NCBI GenBank assembly: GCA_001939145.1
Contig: LSRX01000545.1
Location: forward strand, 134,639-198,638
Source: Symbiodinium microadriaticum
Taxonomy: Eukaryota > Sar > Dinophyceae > Suessiales > Symbiodiniaceae
Length of the DNA: 64,000 bases
Direction of reading: 5' to 3'
The translations under genes were made by a program, and so were the position numbers. Shown piece after piece: positions 43,270-54,622 of the stretch. A model generated the notes under the pieces. That model saw nothing but the letters and a program-made list of their open reading frames with translations, made no database searches and had not been told where the DNA came from. The number at the start of each line of letters is the position of its first letter. Position 1 is the first letter of the stretch.

Positions 43270-43759
43270 AATCCTCAGGCCCGAACCCCACCAGACAAAT
43301 ACGCTGCTGGGCCCACTCCCCCCCAAAAAAAATCCGCAAAGCGCTCCGATCATCCCAACATCGAGCTGGGTTTGCCGGAATTCGGCTAGACGGCTAGAAG
43401 AGCTAGAGCGTCCGGGTTCAGAATTTAGAGTTTAAGGTTCAATACTTCGGCTTCAGTGTGGCTCTGAGGGTTCCAGGCTTTGCGCGGATTCTAAGCGTGA
43501 GTTGCGCGGGAAGAAATCTAAGGGCCGCGCGTGAGGCCATTCCGGTAGAAGGCATATTCCATCTGCCGTGTGGTGGTTGTGCCACCGACCTCGCGGCAGG
43601 AACACAACCGTAGACAAGCATGTCTGTGAACATCCAAGCACCCAAGAGTCTTCTACGCAAGCAATCAAACAGATGGTTAGCAGCAGTGCAGACTGCCCTG
43701 ACCCCTGAACCGGCATGAAGCACGAAAACACAACTGAGGTTCCAGATGGGGATGACAAA
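43270..43759. other. Unique stretch, no gene recognised
   Basis: A 101-codon minus ORF (43453-43758) overlaps another frame. No family resemblance, and the second frame continues into the GAT array. Confidence 0.4.
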
Positions 43760-44262
43760 GTGATGATGATGCTGTTGCGGCTGATTGGGAGGATGACGGT
43801 GACCGCCGCTGCTGCTGCTGCTGCTGCGGCTGCTCATTGAACCGATGACGATGATAAAGGTGATGGCAATATGCAGCTGATTGGGCTGCCGATGGTGATC
43901 ATGATGATGGTGATGGTGGTGATGGTTATGATGACGATGGTGATGCTGATGATGATGACAATGAACATGATGGTTATGATGACGATGGCGATGATGATGA
44001 CGATGCAATCGTGATGATGCGGATGATGATGAAGATGATGATGATGATGATGATGATGATGGTGATGTTGATGGTGATTGATGATGGTGTTGATGCTGGC
44101 GATGATGGTGAGGATGAGGATGATGTTGATGATGGTGGTGGTGGCGGCGGTGGTGATGTTGTTGTTGTTGATGATGATGATGATGATAATGATGATGATG
44201 ATTCGAAGATCATCATCATGATCATGATGGTGATGGCGATTGCTGCTGTTACTTGTTGCCGA
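43760..44262. repeat. GAT/CAT trinucleotide array
   Basis: About 500 bp of degenerate GATGATGATGGTGAT. Frames on either strand give poly-H, poly-S or poly-D/M peptides. Lengths are not preserved as one ORF, so it is treated as satellite DNA. Confidence 0.9.
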
Positions 44263-44406
44263 TGATAACGAGGCTGAAAGCCAGTTAGAGCGGAGAAGGA
44301 GTGGATTGTTTGCTTGTAGCAAAGGTGCTGATATTCGTAGTTGTGGCTGTAGTAGTGGAGGAACAACAACGGCAAGCAGAGCGCGACGACAACAGTAGGA
44401 ACCGTA

Positions 44407-44410
<4 letters not shown>
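44263..44410. other. Spacer between the two trinucleotide arrays
   Basis: Unremarkable DNA; nothing recognised. Confidence 0.4.

Positions 44411-44492
<82 letters not shown>
44411..44492. repeat. (CAG)n array, about 27 units
   Basis: Uninterrupted AGC/CAG run. Could encode poly-S, -Q or -A on the + strand, but no flanking gene supports translation. Confidence 0.95.
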
Positions 44493-45070
44493 TAGGAGGA
44501 GCAGCAGCTAGGAGAAGCAGCACCGTCCATGTCTCCGGCCATTGATATGCTTTGACCTGACTTACTAGACCAGCGACCACCTCCTTGACCAACTGACACT
44601 AGTGTAATCTGTACAACATTAACATTGCCAAATAGGAGCACGGCACTAGACCAGCACATCACGAAACACTGATACAACAGCGACTCAAAGAAACTGGCCA
44701 GACCAGCGTCCGAGGGTTGGGCATTGTGCATGTATGGCCAGTGGAGGTAAAAACATGCAAACTTGGGTTTAGGGCCTAGATGGGTCTAGGGTGTGGGCGA
44801 CGAATCCTCACATCTTGAAGTCTTGAAGCCCTAAACAGTCGCAACAGGCCTTCCGCTTCGTCATGGAAAGGTGCACCTCGATTGTACAGCTTACTTCCGC
44901 TGCTCTACATTCTACATGGACATAAACGAAAGGGCTGATGCGGGCTTTGCAAGACAGTGAGGGCTTAGGGATGCACGCTTGGCCTATTAGTGCTTATAAT
45001 TCTCGGCGCCTGGGCTGAGCAACTCAGGCTTTTTTGGCGCTTGGTGCGGGCATTCAGGTTGAAGGAGGAG
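44493..45070. other. Unique stretch, no gene recognised
   Basis: A 79-codon minus ORF (44492-44731) begins in the CAG array. No family resemblance. Confidence 0.4.
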
Positions 45071-45072
45071 CA

Positions 45073-45179
45073 TGGGGCCAGTTCTCTAAGCTAGGGTCCC
45101 TTTTAGGGTCCCTTTTTGCAAGGGCGCCGTACTATGTTGGGGATCCAAAATGGGACCCTCATTTAGAAAACTACCCATG
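45073..45179. mobile_element. Family F hairpin element, copy 3
   Basis: CAGTTCTCTAAGCTAGGGTCCC pattern pairs with GGGACCCTCATTTAGAAAACTACCC; interior GGGCGCCGTACTA is the counterpart of TAGTACGGCACCC. Confidence 0.75.
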
Positions 45180-47248
45180 TGGAGATTCGGGTTTACAAGC
45201 TTCTGAGTGAGCCCTGGCAGCAGACCTCCGCACATAACGGACAGCCGACTGACTGGCTGTACCTATGCAAGAAACATCGAGGAAAAGCCAGAGAGCCCTA
45301 GAGCAAGAGAAACTCAACCCAGGGTGGCCAGCTTTATCGAACTCGCTGCGAAAATCTTGACTTACCTGTGGCCTCAAGCTTCAGGCTGGATGCTATAGTT
45401 TTGTTCGGCTGAAGCTGCCTACATAAGCTGCACCCTACTTGCACTGGCACCGTACCATGGATGAATTTGATATGGACCATCTCGTCTCCCGCGCGTGTTG
45501 TTCCGAATCGAAACCTGCGAAAAGAGCCTCCAAGGAGCACTAGACCCCTCCTAAAACCCCCAACCACTATACCAGTCAACCCCAAACTCGTCTAAACCCC
45601 TTTTACCCTAAGACCCTTAACCCTAAAGCCTTAAACTACAAACCAAGTCTATGCAATGATTCGTCTTATGCAGAAACGCAGCTCGAGACTCATCCCCCTT
45701 AGAGCGCCCTTATCTGAGGGATCCTTAATTCTGCCTAGGCTCACCCCACCTGTTCAGGTCCCCGAAATTCCCGCTAAGCCCCATCAAGACCCGCCCAAAG
45801 ACTTGGGTGCAGAACCCTAACTGAAATTCTCGAAGTAGGGTATCACGACTGAGACCCCAGCCAACTGTCCAACATCATTGAAGGAGTAGTTGACAGGCAA
45901 GTCCTGCTCAGGGCTTCAAAGGAGATCATATGTACCCTAAACACTAAACCGACTTGGTTGCATAGCCTCGTTGGGGCTCGGTGGTTTCAAGGTGAAGGGT
46001 CGCTGTCAATTCGTACTGCGGGTCTGTGGCCTAATGTTTCGTCACCGAGAAAAAAGCCATGCAGCCACCCGTACTTTGGACTGGTGGTTCTGGCATGGCT
46101 TAGGGTATCGTTACTTAAAGCCCCCAAAGGGAGGTAAAATACTGGCCCAACGCCTACAAAAGGCTATGATTCTACATACCTAGCTAGTTATTGCTTTGAA
46201 AACGGACATCTCCGTTTTGGAGGCTCGTGGTGGTCGAATTTCATCTTCGGGGTTCCATCGCTTCTTTTAACAACTGCTCTTTGTAGTGAGCTTAAGGTTC
46301 AGGGTTTAGGGTTTAGGGTCTAGAGGCAGTACTAGGTCCATGGAGAAGAGCATGCCGAAACATCGATACAGAAAGAAGGCTCTCACACAACGCCATATGC
46401 ATACATTCCCCTGATCCCTACAAGGCCTAATCCCTCCCACATTTTTACCGCTCAATGGCTTCGGGCCCAACACATTCAGTCTGCCAAAATACCTTGTTTC
46501 GGCTAAGGCGTTGCAGCTCATGAATCCTGGAATCTGCTGTCCACCAATGAGAGCCACGGTTTAAGGTTAAGGGTTTAGGGGTTTAGGGGTTTAGGGTTTA
46601 GGGAGCTTGACACATGTTTGCCTTCGAATGCATTGAATCCCTGGCCCCGTCACTGCTTTCGGAAAGGCACCCTGTCCTGGGTGACCACATCGGCCTCTTT
46701 CGAGGGGTGTGCGGAGTCGGGATTTAGACTCCGGTTTGTCCCAGGACTTACAGTTCGGAAGCCATTAGACATCTGGAATCCAAGAATGGGGACCGGGAAT
46801 GGTATTCTCTATGCCCAAACGGAGGGATGGCATTTACGACACAAACCCACATAATTATCACACAAATCAAATTCTTCGCAACTTCGTCTGCTTAGCATAA
46901 TGAAGGCATATTTAGGAGATATTTAGCTTTGCAGTGGTGTCCTGCCATCCTCCCCCACAAAAATAAAGACAATCATGCAAATCACGATTACGTGCCAGCT
47001 ACCGTACTTATGCCATATTTGAGATGGGAACTTGCCCTACAGGTCCAAAACTTGCGAGGGTCCAGGGGAGCGTGACGGCAAAACTGGTTGGCCCTTTCAA
47101 GCCTCTGAAGAATATTTGTAAATAGGGTCCTCTTAAGCCCAATAAGGGAAAATATAGAATATCCCAAAGGTCTACCTGGAAAAGGTCCAATCTCGTGACC
47201 ATGAGCCAGCTCGATCTCTGTGACTGGTGTCACCGACAAAGCGGGGGG
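45180..47248. other. Long unique stretch, no gene recognised
   Basis: Many 63-83-codon ORFs on both strands, none recognisable. Short G-rich tracts at 46298-46320 and 46560-46605. A weak family P-like piece at about 47105-47180. Confidence 0.5.
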
Positions 47249-47305
47249 TGGGGCTTCAGGGGCTTTTGGGGGGTTCAGGGTACCGGCCGGAAAGCCCCAA
47301 CACTC
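47249..47305. repeat. 57-bp end repeat at contig join
   Basis: Identical to 48299-48355 (begins TGGGGCTTCAGGGG) and stops exactly at the N at 47306. Confidence 0.85.
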
Positions 47306-47306
47306 N
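47306..47306. other. Single-N contig join
   Basis: Bordered on the left by a 57-bp sequence that recurs 1,050 bp downstream, as expected where contig ends overlap another contig's interior. Confidence 0.65.
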
Positions 47307-48298
47307 AAGTCCTGAAAAAGGTAGGTTCTTTGGGGTCTAGGTAGGGTTTAGCGGGACTCGAGACCATAAATCCGACCTCGCTGCTGATGATCCACTGCCC
47401 CGGCTGTCGCAAGGCATATGCGATGGTTGTGTACCTGGGCTGGGGCTGAGGTCTGCTGGCTGGGACTTAGGGTTTTAGGGGGTTTAGAGTTTAGGACTTG
47501 GGGTTTGGGAGGTTTAGGAAGTTTAGGACTGAGGGTTTAGAGTTTATGGTTCGATGACGGAAACCTATCGAAACCCGGCAATGTCTTCAACCCTCAACCC
47601 GCGCAAAAGCCTACATCCTAAGCTCCCAGCAACCGAACCACCAGCCCCAGAGCCTGGATCCCCGAGTCCAGCATATCTTCCCTCCACACCGCGACTTACA
47701 GTTTGCAGCCGCATTCCCAAAACCGAATTTGGGAGATTGCAGAAGTCAAAATACGTAGGGAAAAGCAATAGTAGTGGTATCAGAAAAGAAACAATTCTAC
47801 CATTCCCTGATAGTCTCCGTGAAAGTGTGGCGTGTATACCCCAAACTGTTGATTTAGTTAGACGACCATTCTACTCTTAGTTGCTGAGTTCAGAAGCAAA
47901 AAAAGTGTACACTTTCAGTTCTTTATGGGTTCATTATTTAATCTATATCCCAAAAAGTTTAAAGTGTGGTACTTCGCTCTGTAGTACTTACAGCCTCACC
48001 CACGGGCTGAACTTGAAGCCCTGAAGCGGCAGAATAGGGCTCCATGTTCCGGGAATGCAGGGTGCATGGTTTGTGGATTTACGGTTTAGGGTTTAGGGGG
48101 ATTCTCGGGGGATATAGACCCTCTCAATCAGGTCCGTTTTTTCAGAGAGCCATAAGTGGGGTTAAGAAGGGTGCCTTTTAAGGGGTCTCCCTTAAACCCT
48201 AAACCCCTAAACCCAAAACCCTAAAACGCACCCAGGAGTTTGAGGCTTCAGGACCTTGAAGGACGAAGCCGAAGCCCTGCTTGGGGGTCTTTGGGGCT
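47307..48298. other. Segment between the join and its repeat
   Basis: Holds G-rich telomere-like pieces (47470-47550), a 108-codon ORF (47554-47880) of no known family, and short tracts at 48083-48098 and 48190-48230. Its placement is uncertain because of the join. Confidence 0.45.
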
Positions 48299-48355
48299 TG
48301 GGGCTTCAGGGGCTTTTGGGGGGTTCAGGGTACCGGCCGGAAAGCCCCAACACTC

Positions 48356-49064
48356 AAAATTAGGGTTTGAGGCTTTGGGTTTGGGGGGTTGAAGCGTTAG
48401 AAGAAGGCTTGGGCGCACAATGTGCTACAATGCTACGATATACTGCAAGGACTCGGAACCGATGCTACTGCTAGATGCTAGTTGCGGTAGGGAACAGTGC
48501 ACCTGAAGACCTGCCTGTCAAGGGTTCGTTAAATGGTTCCAACAGCAACCTACTTTGGGGTGGGCTTAATTAAGGGGCGCTACGCTGGGTTTAATCTAAC
48601 TGGGGATGGAGGTGCGTTGGTGTTTTCCCAAGCCTTCAAACCCATGAAAACGAAGTACTCGTGCTGGGTTCTTACTGAGGAACTTGTTGTAAGGGGATCA
48701 TCCGATCTAGTATAGAGCCCTGTTATGGTACTCGGATCCCTATAGAAACCTAGGAATCAAAAAGGGCTCCTCTTGTGGCATTGGGGTAGTATCAAAAAAG
48801 GAACCCAAGATCACGAAAAGGGAAAATGGTACCACTGGGAGACATAGATAGAATTCCTACGGGTTTAGGGGTTTCGGGGTAAGGGGTTACGGTTGAGGAG
48901 TTTAGGGTTTAGGGTTTTGGGTTTAAGACTTACTTGCCAGGGGGTTTAACAAGAGGCCGGGACGTTGAACAAGGGCTTCCGGCAGATGGGGTTTCGTGCT
49001 TTCGGGACTGGATCTTGGGGATGTGCTGTTGTAAGAAGTCCTAGGCTGCCGGGTTCGGGGGTTA
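48356..49064. other. Intergenic DNA with a family M fragment
   Basis: Family M motifs at about 48735-48815 (CTCGGATCCC, CCTAGGAATC, AAAGGGCTCC). G-rich tract at 48895-48925. No gene. Confidence 0.45.
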
Positions 49065-49156
49065 TCTGGGGATCCAAAAACCTACCGTTTTAAAGGTTCT
49101 ACCCTCTAATTAAGGGGTCATAACCTACTATTTTGTAGGGTGGGGGGTCACAGGTA
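49065..49156. mobile_element. Family K hairpin element, copy 2
   Basis: CTGGGGATCCAAAAACCTACC is the complement-like counterpart of GGTAGGTTTTGGATACCCAG in 9665-9748; the interior GGTCATAACCTACTATTTTG is the inverse of CAAAATAG..GGTTATGACC, so the orientation is reversed. Confidence 0.6.
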
Positions 49157-49603
49157 GGGCTTATCCTCACTCTCTTGCGCTGCTCTCACAGCTCCACGTC
49201 ATGATCTTTCTGCATGGGAAGCTGCTGCATGCCGTCGACCGACTGAAAGCCAAGTACCTCCCGTGGGCTACTTCGGAACCTGCACTGCCCTCCGGAGAGA
49301 TAGGGCTTTGAGGTGCAGGGCTTTTGGGTTTCAGGGTTCAGGGGTTTCTGGGCTTAGGGTCAGACTTTGTCGATTGTTAAATAACGTACGAGGCCTTCTC
49401 CCTGCGGCAGAACTGCTAGCCGAGGTGTAGGCTCTAAGCAAAAGGCGCTCCGATCTGGAGTCTCAAGATATAGGGTCCTCGGGGAGGATTTGTGTCCTGT
49501 CTAGAGCTTCTGACGAGATAGAAGCAAGAACCCAAGCCGGAAACATTTACAAACCCTACATGGCCTCGTTTTGGAGTGGAGTCATGGTCAAATGCTACAC
49601 ACC

Positions 49604-49604
<1 letters not shown>
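49157..49604. other. Unique stretch, no gene recognised
   Basis: Only repeat-reading ORFs. Nothing recognised. Confidence 0.4.
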
Positions 49605-49645
<41 letters not shown>

Positions 49646-49700
49646 ATACAAAAATAAATAAGTAAGTAAGTATAAATTTATGTACATATATATATATATG
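49605..49700. repeat. (AT)n and TAAG microsatellites
   Basis: AT run at 49607-49641, TAAG-type units at 49652-49672, second AT run at 49687-49700. Confidence 0.9.
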
Positions 49701-50810
49701 TGAATCAACAACCTTAAAAGGGTTCGTGCTCTCCCGGAAAGCCCTAAAACCCAGAAGCGCACGCCACCGCCGCCAGTGTGCTCGTAGGCTTTGAAGTCTT
49801 TGAGCGACAGAATGCTATCCCTGGCGCGAAGAGGCGTAATGTGTTAAAGATTAGGAAACCGCACAACCTTTTGCTGCACGCAGAAGCCCACGGCCCAGGT
49901 GTGTTTTTTCTACAGAATCCACAGATCGGCAACTCCACAAACCGAGCCGGACTCTGCATCGTCTACTACGCGTGCGAGGGAAACTCAAAAAAGGCCTACG
50001 ATCCCTGTACCTTCCTGCCTTTTGCTTGACCTAGCCCCCAACTCTACACCGCCACCATAAACACCTCACTCTTGATCCTTGGCTACTTTCCGGCTTTTTG
50101 GAAATTCGTATCTTGATCCCCGAATAAATCAAATTCGGAGGGTCCTAAGTACCTCTGTGGGGGATACTCACCCAAACCATACTGGTAATTCCTGGTCTTT
50201 GGGCCCCAATTTCTGTGTACAGTATTCAGGGTCTAGTAGAGGGTAGATAGAGGGTCGCAGCATCATGACCTTCCACAAGCTTATTACAGGAACCAGTGAC
50301 AAACCCTCGACAACTCTCAAGTAGAGCTGAGGTCCAAAGGTTTCCAGGTTTAAGTGTTCTATTCTAGTCGGCAGTGACTTCCTCAAGCTGCGCGAAACTA
50401 GAAAAGCCCTATGCGAGAGTTCCCGAAAAGGGGTACCAGCACATGGACCCTAAACACTACGGCTGGCTGCATTACTTGAAACTTATGGCATGCCTCTCGC
50501 ATTTGGCGGGATTTGCAAACCAGCAGTAGGATCCTTATTATTATCAGCCCGTAAACTAGGACCCCTGTTTAGAGAAACTTTCGTATGTGAAGGTGCGCAT
50601 AATCATGGCAAGTCTCCAAAATTCCGTATCCTCGAAGCGGTCCTCGGATTGTGCAAAGAAGGGTTTGGAATTGAAGGTCAAGTGAACAACTGTTTGGTGA
50701 CCTCAGCCCAACCACCCGCTGCTGCAGCCTGAATTCCAGCCAAGTGCCCAATGAGTAGGGTCTATCTAACTCAAGATTTTTTTACGCACCAGCAACCATT
50801 CGGAGTATAA
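49701..50810. other. Unique stretch with unassigned ORFs
   Basis: 83-codon plus ORF at 49778-50029 and 80-codon plus ORF at 50490-50732 have ordinary amino-acid composition and are free of repeats, but match no family I know and have antisense rivals. Possible exons at low confidence. Confidence 0.3.
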
Positions 50811-50850
50811 TAACCCTAAACCCTAAACCCCAAACCCTAAACCCTAAAGT
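50811..50850 (-). repeat. Telomere-like tract (CCCTAAA)
   Basis: Five C-rich units, 12 bp left of the family Q element. Confidence 0.85.
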
Positions 50851-50861
50851 TTTGTGACCCA

Positions 50862-50952
50862 CCAGCACCCCCCAACTACCCTCTATTATACCCTAAATAC
50901 CCACTATTATGGACCATAAGGGCCCTATTAAAGGGTACTTGGGGGGTGCTGG
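50862..50952. mobile_element. Family Q hairpin element, single copy
   Basis: CCAGCACCCCCCAACTACCC pairs with GGGTACTTGGGGGGTGCTGG. About 91 bp. Only one copy was noticed in the window. Confidence 0.75.
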
Positions 50953-51043
50953 TAAGCCAAGCCTCTATTGCAGGCAACCGGGGATCCTGCTGAGGTCATT
51001 GGGAAGTTCAGGGGCTCTGCTCTTGAGGCGCATCTCGTAACCC

Positions 51044-51176
51044 TACTGTTGATGATAACAAATCCTGCATGACCCATAAGAGGGCTTAGGGGTTTAGGGT
51101 TTAGGTTTAGGAATAGACCATAATGCCCATGGTTTAGGGTCTTTAAGGTAATGCAGGATTTATCTCATCAACAGTA
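51044..51176. mobile_element. Family D element with telomere-like insert
   Basis: TACTGTTGATGATAACAAATCC-type left end and GGATTTATCTCATCAACAGTA right end. Compared with 58934-59040, about 30 bp of G-rich telomere-like DNA (about 51081-51110, GGGTTTAGGTTTAGG) sits inside the left half, between CCCATAAG and GAATAGACC. Confidence 0.8.
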
Positions 51177-51314
51177 TTATTTGGAAGTTCCCATGCTGCT
51201 ACGCCGGCGCCTTTAAAGCCTCAGAAGAAGATTCGTACATAAGATCCCCTTGAGCCCAAGAAGGGGAAAAGGTACATATCCCAAAAAGCCTACCTAGGAG
51301 CAACGGTGCAGACT

Positions 51315-51425
51315 ACCTATAGTCATAGTCTCCATTGTAGTTCAATTTTGGGGGGTTTAGCCAATCATATATCTAGAATCATATAACGTAACCCCAGAGA
51401 GGAACTACAATGGAGACTTTAGGTA
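51315..51425. mobile_element. Family A hairpin element, copy 5
   Basis: TAGTCTCCATTGTAGTTC pairs exactly with GAACTACAATGGAGACT. The left end has an extra ATAGTC duplication. Confidence 0.8.
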
Positions 51426-51572
51426 CTCTTATTGACTTAGGTCCCCGAAGCCATAATGAGGATGCTCTATTGAGATTTTGGTACCCAACTCCATCATGGC
51501 AGTATATACCCCAAACCCTTAAACCCTAAAATCCTAAAAATCCTAAACTCCAAACCTAAAACCCTGAACCCT

Positions 51573-51903
51573 AAAACCCTAAAACCCTAAAGCCCAAAAA
51601 CCCCAAAACCCTAAAACCCTAAAGCCTAAAAACCCTAAACCCTGAAACCCTAAAACCCTAGACCATAGGTACTAGGACTAAAGGTATACTCGACTGACTT
51701 CGGGGCTGGGACTTGGCCCAGAACGTCCCAGGCACCCAAAGAAGCTTAGGCTTATCGGGCCTTAGGGGTTTAGGGCTATAGGGGTTTAGGGCTTTAGTCC
51801 TAGTACCTATGGTTTAGGGTTTTAGGGTTTCAGGGTTTAGGGGTTTTTAGGCTTTAGGGTTTTAGGGTTTTGGGGTTTTAGGGCTTTAGGGTTTAGGGTT
51901 TTA
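51573..51903. repeat. Inverted pair of telomere-like arrays
   Basis: 51573-51683 (C-rich, ending CATAGGTACTAGGACTAAAG) and 51792-51903 (starting CTTTAGTCCTAGTACCTATG, then G-rich) are inverted repeats. They match unit by unit through variant units such as CCTAAAAACCC and CCCTGAAACCC. The loop is 108 bp. The left array extends back to about 51508 beyond the pairing. Confidence 0.85.
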
Positions 51904-52097
51904 CAGTTTAGGGCATGGGTTCAGGGCAGAGCCATGGTCCTGTATGGCGCCCGACTCTTCTCGAAACTTGGGGGGAGGGGGGGGTGCAAGATCCGAGATC
52001 GTAGCTGGACCCTAAACCCGAAACCCCAAACCCAAAACCGTAAAAACGGAGCTGTCTTTGGTTCGAGGTCTCCAGCCTACTTGAAGGATCAGGTGGA

Positions 52098-52227
52098 CTT
52101 GCTGAAAGGTTCATGGGACTTGCTAACTAGGCTTGTGAATAAGGTAACCATATTTTAAAAAACTTGCAACCCCAGCTCAGGTACTTGTTTGCTGTACATA
52201 CTAGGTAAGTCCCGTGAACCTCCAAGT
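52098..52227. mobile_element. Family G hairpin element, copy 3
   Basis: AAGGTTCATGGGACTTGCTA pairs with AGGTAAGTCCCGTGAACCTC. About 130 bp, AT-rich middle. Confidence 0.75.
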
Positions 52228-52339
52228 AGCCATGCTGCAATAATCAAGCTTTCTTCAGGGTTCCTCTTCCAAATAGAGCTTTCCCCCTAACACAAGACCC
52301 GGAATCCCTCATCCGCGAAAGCCACAGCCACCAAACCCC

Positions 52340-52955
52340 AAGAAACCGAAACCCCAAACCCTAAACCCTAAAACCCCAAAACCCTAACACACTGAAACCC
52401 CAAAACCCTAAGACCCTGAAACCCTAAAACCCTAAACCCTGAATCCTAAACCCTGAACCCTGAACCTTACACCCTGTAACCCTGAACCGCTAAACCCCTA
52501 CACCCTAAACCCCAAACTCTCAACCCTCAACCTTAAACCGTGCTGCTATGAATTATAAGTATCATAACCCCAATTAGGCTCCCTTTTAGGGTACTTATAA
52601 GCCTACTCATTACCCACTTACTAAGTTCCCCGACCCTCAAAACCAAACCCCAAAACCCTGGTTCACACAGACACTCAATCGCATCTGTTTCTGAGGCCGT
52701 CCGCCATTCAATCACACTTTACCCTAAACCCTAAACTCTAAACCTTTAACCCCAAACCCTAAACCCTAAACCCTAAACCCTAAACCCTAAACCCTAAACC
52801 CTTCACCCTGAACCCTGGACCCTAAACCCTAGACCCTAAACCCTAAACCCCAAAACCCTGAACCCTAAACCCCTAAACCCCTAAACCCAAAACCCCAAAC
52901 CCTCAACCCTGAACCCTAAACCCTGTAACCCTGAAGCCCTAAACCCCAAACCCCC
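52340..52955 (-). repeat. Long C-rich telomere-like region
   Basis: 52340-52535 and 52718-52955 are C-rich arrays. The second contains seven nearly perfect CCCTAAA units at about 52750-52800, among the purest in the window. The 180 bp between them is unique. Confidence 0.95.
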
Positions 52956-53084
52956 AGACGCTCTGAGCCCCCGGGGCTGGGTGCCAGAACTCACGGGTGC
53001 GCGGCTCTTGCAGCGTCAGCCGAATCTGTCAGGAGCGCAACTCATTCGGCCAGGCTTTGGGGTGCTGAGGTTTAGGAGCCCTAA

Positions 53085-53196
53085 GAGTTGATGATATAAA
53101 TCCTGCAATATCCCATAATTAATAGGGAATATACCATAATTCCCATAGTGTAGGGTCCTTAAGGTAATTTAATGCAGGATTTGTAGCATCAACAGT
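53085..53196. mobile_element. Family D hairpin element, copy 4
   Basis: GTTGATGATATAAATCCTGC pairs with GCAGGATTTGTAGCATCAAC; interior AATTCCCATAGTGTAGGGTC. Ends in AACAGTA. Confidence 0.8.
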
Positions 53197-54234
53197 AGGA
53201 TTTTAGGGTTTAGGGTAGGTTTTAGGCGTTCAGTTACCTGCAGAAAGTCTTGTTGTCAACAGCTTCGGGGAGTCTTGGCCTGGATTACCTAGGATAAAAC
53301 AGCTATCTTAGGGTAAGGCAGGAACAGTCTTCCTAATCGCGGGGTCTTGTGTTCTAGGCGTTCGGTATCAGAAAGGCCCTCGACCCTATACTAAACTAGA
53401 CCCTCAACCCAAAACCCTAGTACCCAAGCCTTGAACCTTAATTACATCCAAAACCCGAATCAAAACGCAGAAGTTCGTCTTTTGGGTGTGTGGGGTTCGG
53501 CTTGGAATTTACGGCTTCGGGTTCAAGGTTGTCGGGCTCGAGGTTTATTAGAAGCCCTTAGGGCTTTTTGGTGTGGATCTTCTCGGGTTCAGGAGCCCTG
53601 TTATCATGGTTTAGGGTTTAGGGTCTAGGGCAGCGGTTTAGGGTTTAGGGTTTAAGGGATCACCCTTGGGGCTTCAGTTCAGACGCCCCGGCAGAGAGGT
53701 AGAAAACCAAAGACAATTCGAGTTCAGTGCCGTCGGGCAGCAAAGCGGCACTTGAAGTGCACCGTGGTAGGCACAACCTCAGGCAGGGATTGCGAACATG
53801 AGCACTGCACCCAAAGCCCAACCACAAAAAAACGTGCCAAAGCTCCAGTCAAGGCCGTGAGAACCTGCCATGGACGAAACACTCCTCTAAACACCAATAA
53901 GCTCTACATCCTGTAAAGCCTACGATACCCTAAGCCCTAATCCACGGCCTGGTTTGTGGTGTGTCCATTACTGGCCTGAAGGCTGAGGTGTTGAGCACAT
54001 TTAAATGTTTTGAGAATCTCCCAATGCCCAATTTCCAAGATCAGTCCTATCGAAAGCTTAGAGGTTTTGGGTTCCAGAGGGCTTAACTGGGCTCTTTCTT
54101 GCGGAACTTGTGGTTCAACTGTCCACAGTAAGGGAAACAGCTTATGTACTTTAGACCCCAAATGTGGTAACCTAAATTAACAAAGAACCCAGTTAACAGC
54201 TGGCTCGAGGCTGACAGTTGCAGCTTTAGCGTTT
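53197..54234. other. Unique stretch with short G-rich tract
   Basis: TTTAGGG tract at 53610-53660. ORFs 53431-53628 and 53937-54161 are not recognisable. Confidence 0.45.
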
Positions 54235-54315
54235 AGGATTCAGGGTCTCGGGTTTAGGGGTTTAGGGTTTGGGTTTAGAGTTTAGGGTTTAGGGTTTAGG
54301 GTGTAGGGTTTAGGG
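54235..54315 (+). repeat. Telomere-like array (TTTAGGG)
   Basis: About nine G-rich units. Confidence 0.9.
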
Positions 54316-54622
54316 GGTTGCGGACACGCTCCAGGCGGAATGGGTTTGGGAACGGCAAGCTCCCGTTAGTGCGACTGAACCCCTAGGCCCTAGACCCTAA
54401 ACCGCCTGGCCAGAAAGATACCTGGGGTACTGTCGATACTAGTGGTCATATTAAGGGCGATATATAATGAGAGCATAAAGAGTATCTAACTGTTACAGAG
54501 TTGGGGCAGTACATACCCAACACATACCCCATTATAAGCCGTAATCCCAAAAGCCTACCAGATCATCCGGACTAACCCTAAGAAGGAGGACCTGTAGGTA
54601 CAGAACCCTCCTACATTATAGA
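54316..54622. other. Unique stretch with family P-like fragment
   Basis: AATCCCAAAAGCCTACC with AGAAGGAGGACCTGTAGGTA at about 54550-54600 resembles family P arms. The rest shows nothing. Confidence 0.4.

Noticed and set aside
43439-44592. Long histidine-, serine- and cysteine-rich frames (up to 252 codons)
   Set aside because: They translate the GAT/CAT and CAG microsatellites; every frame is open in such DNA and no flanking domain supports a protein.
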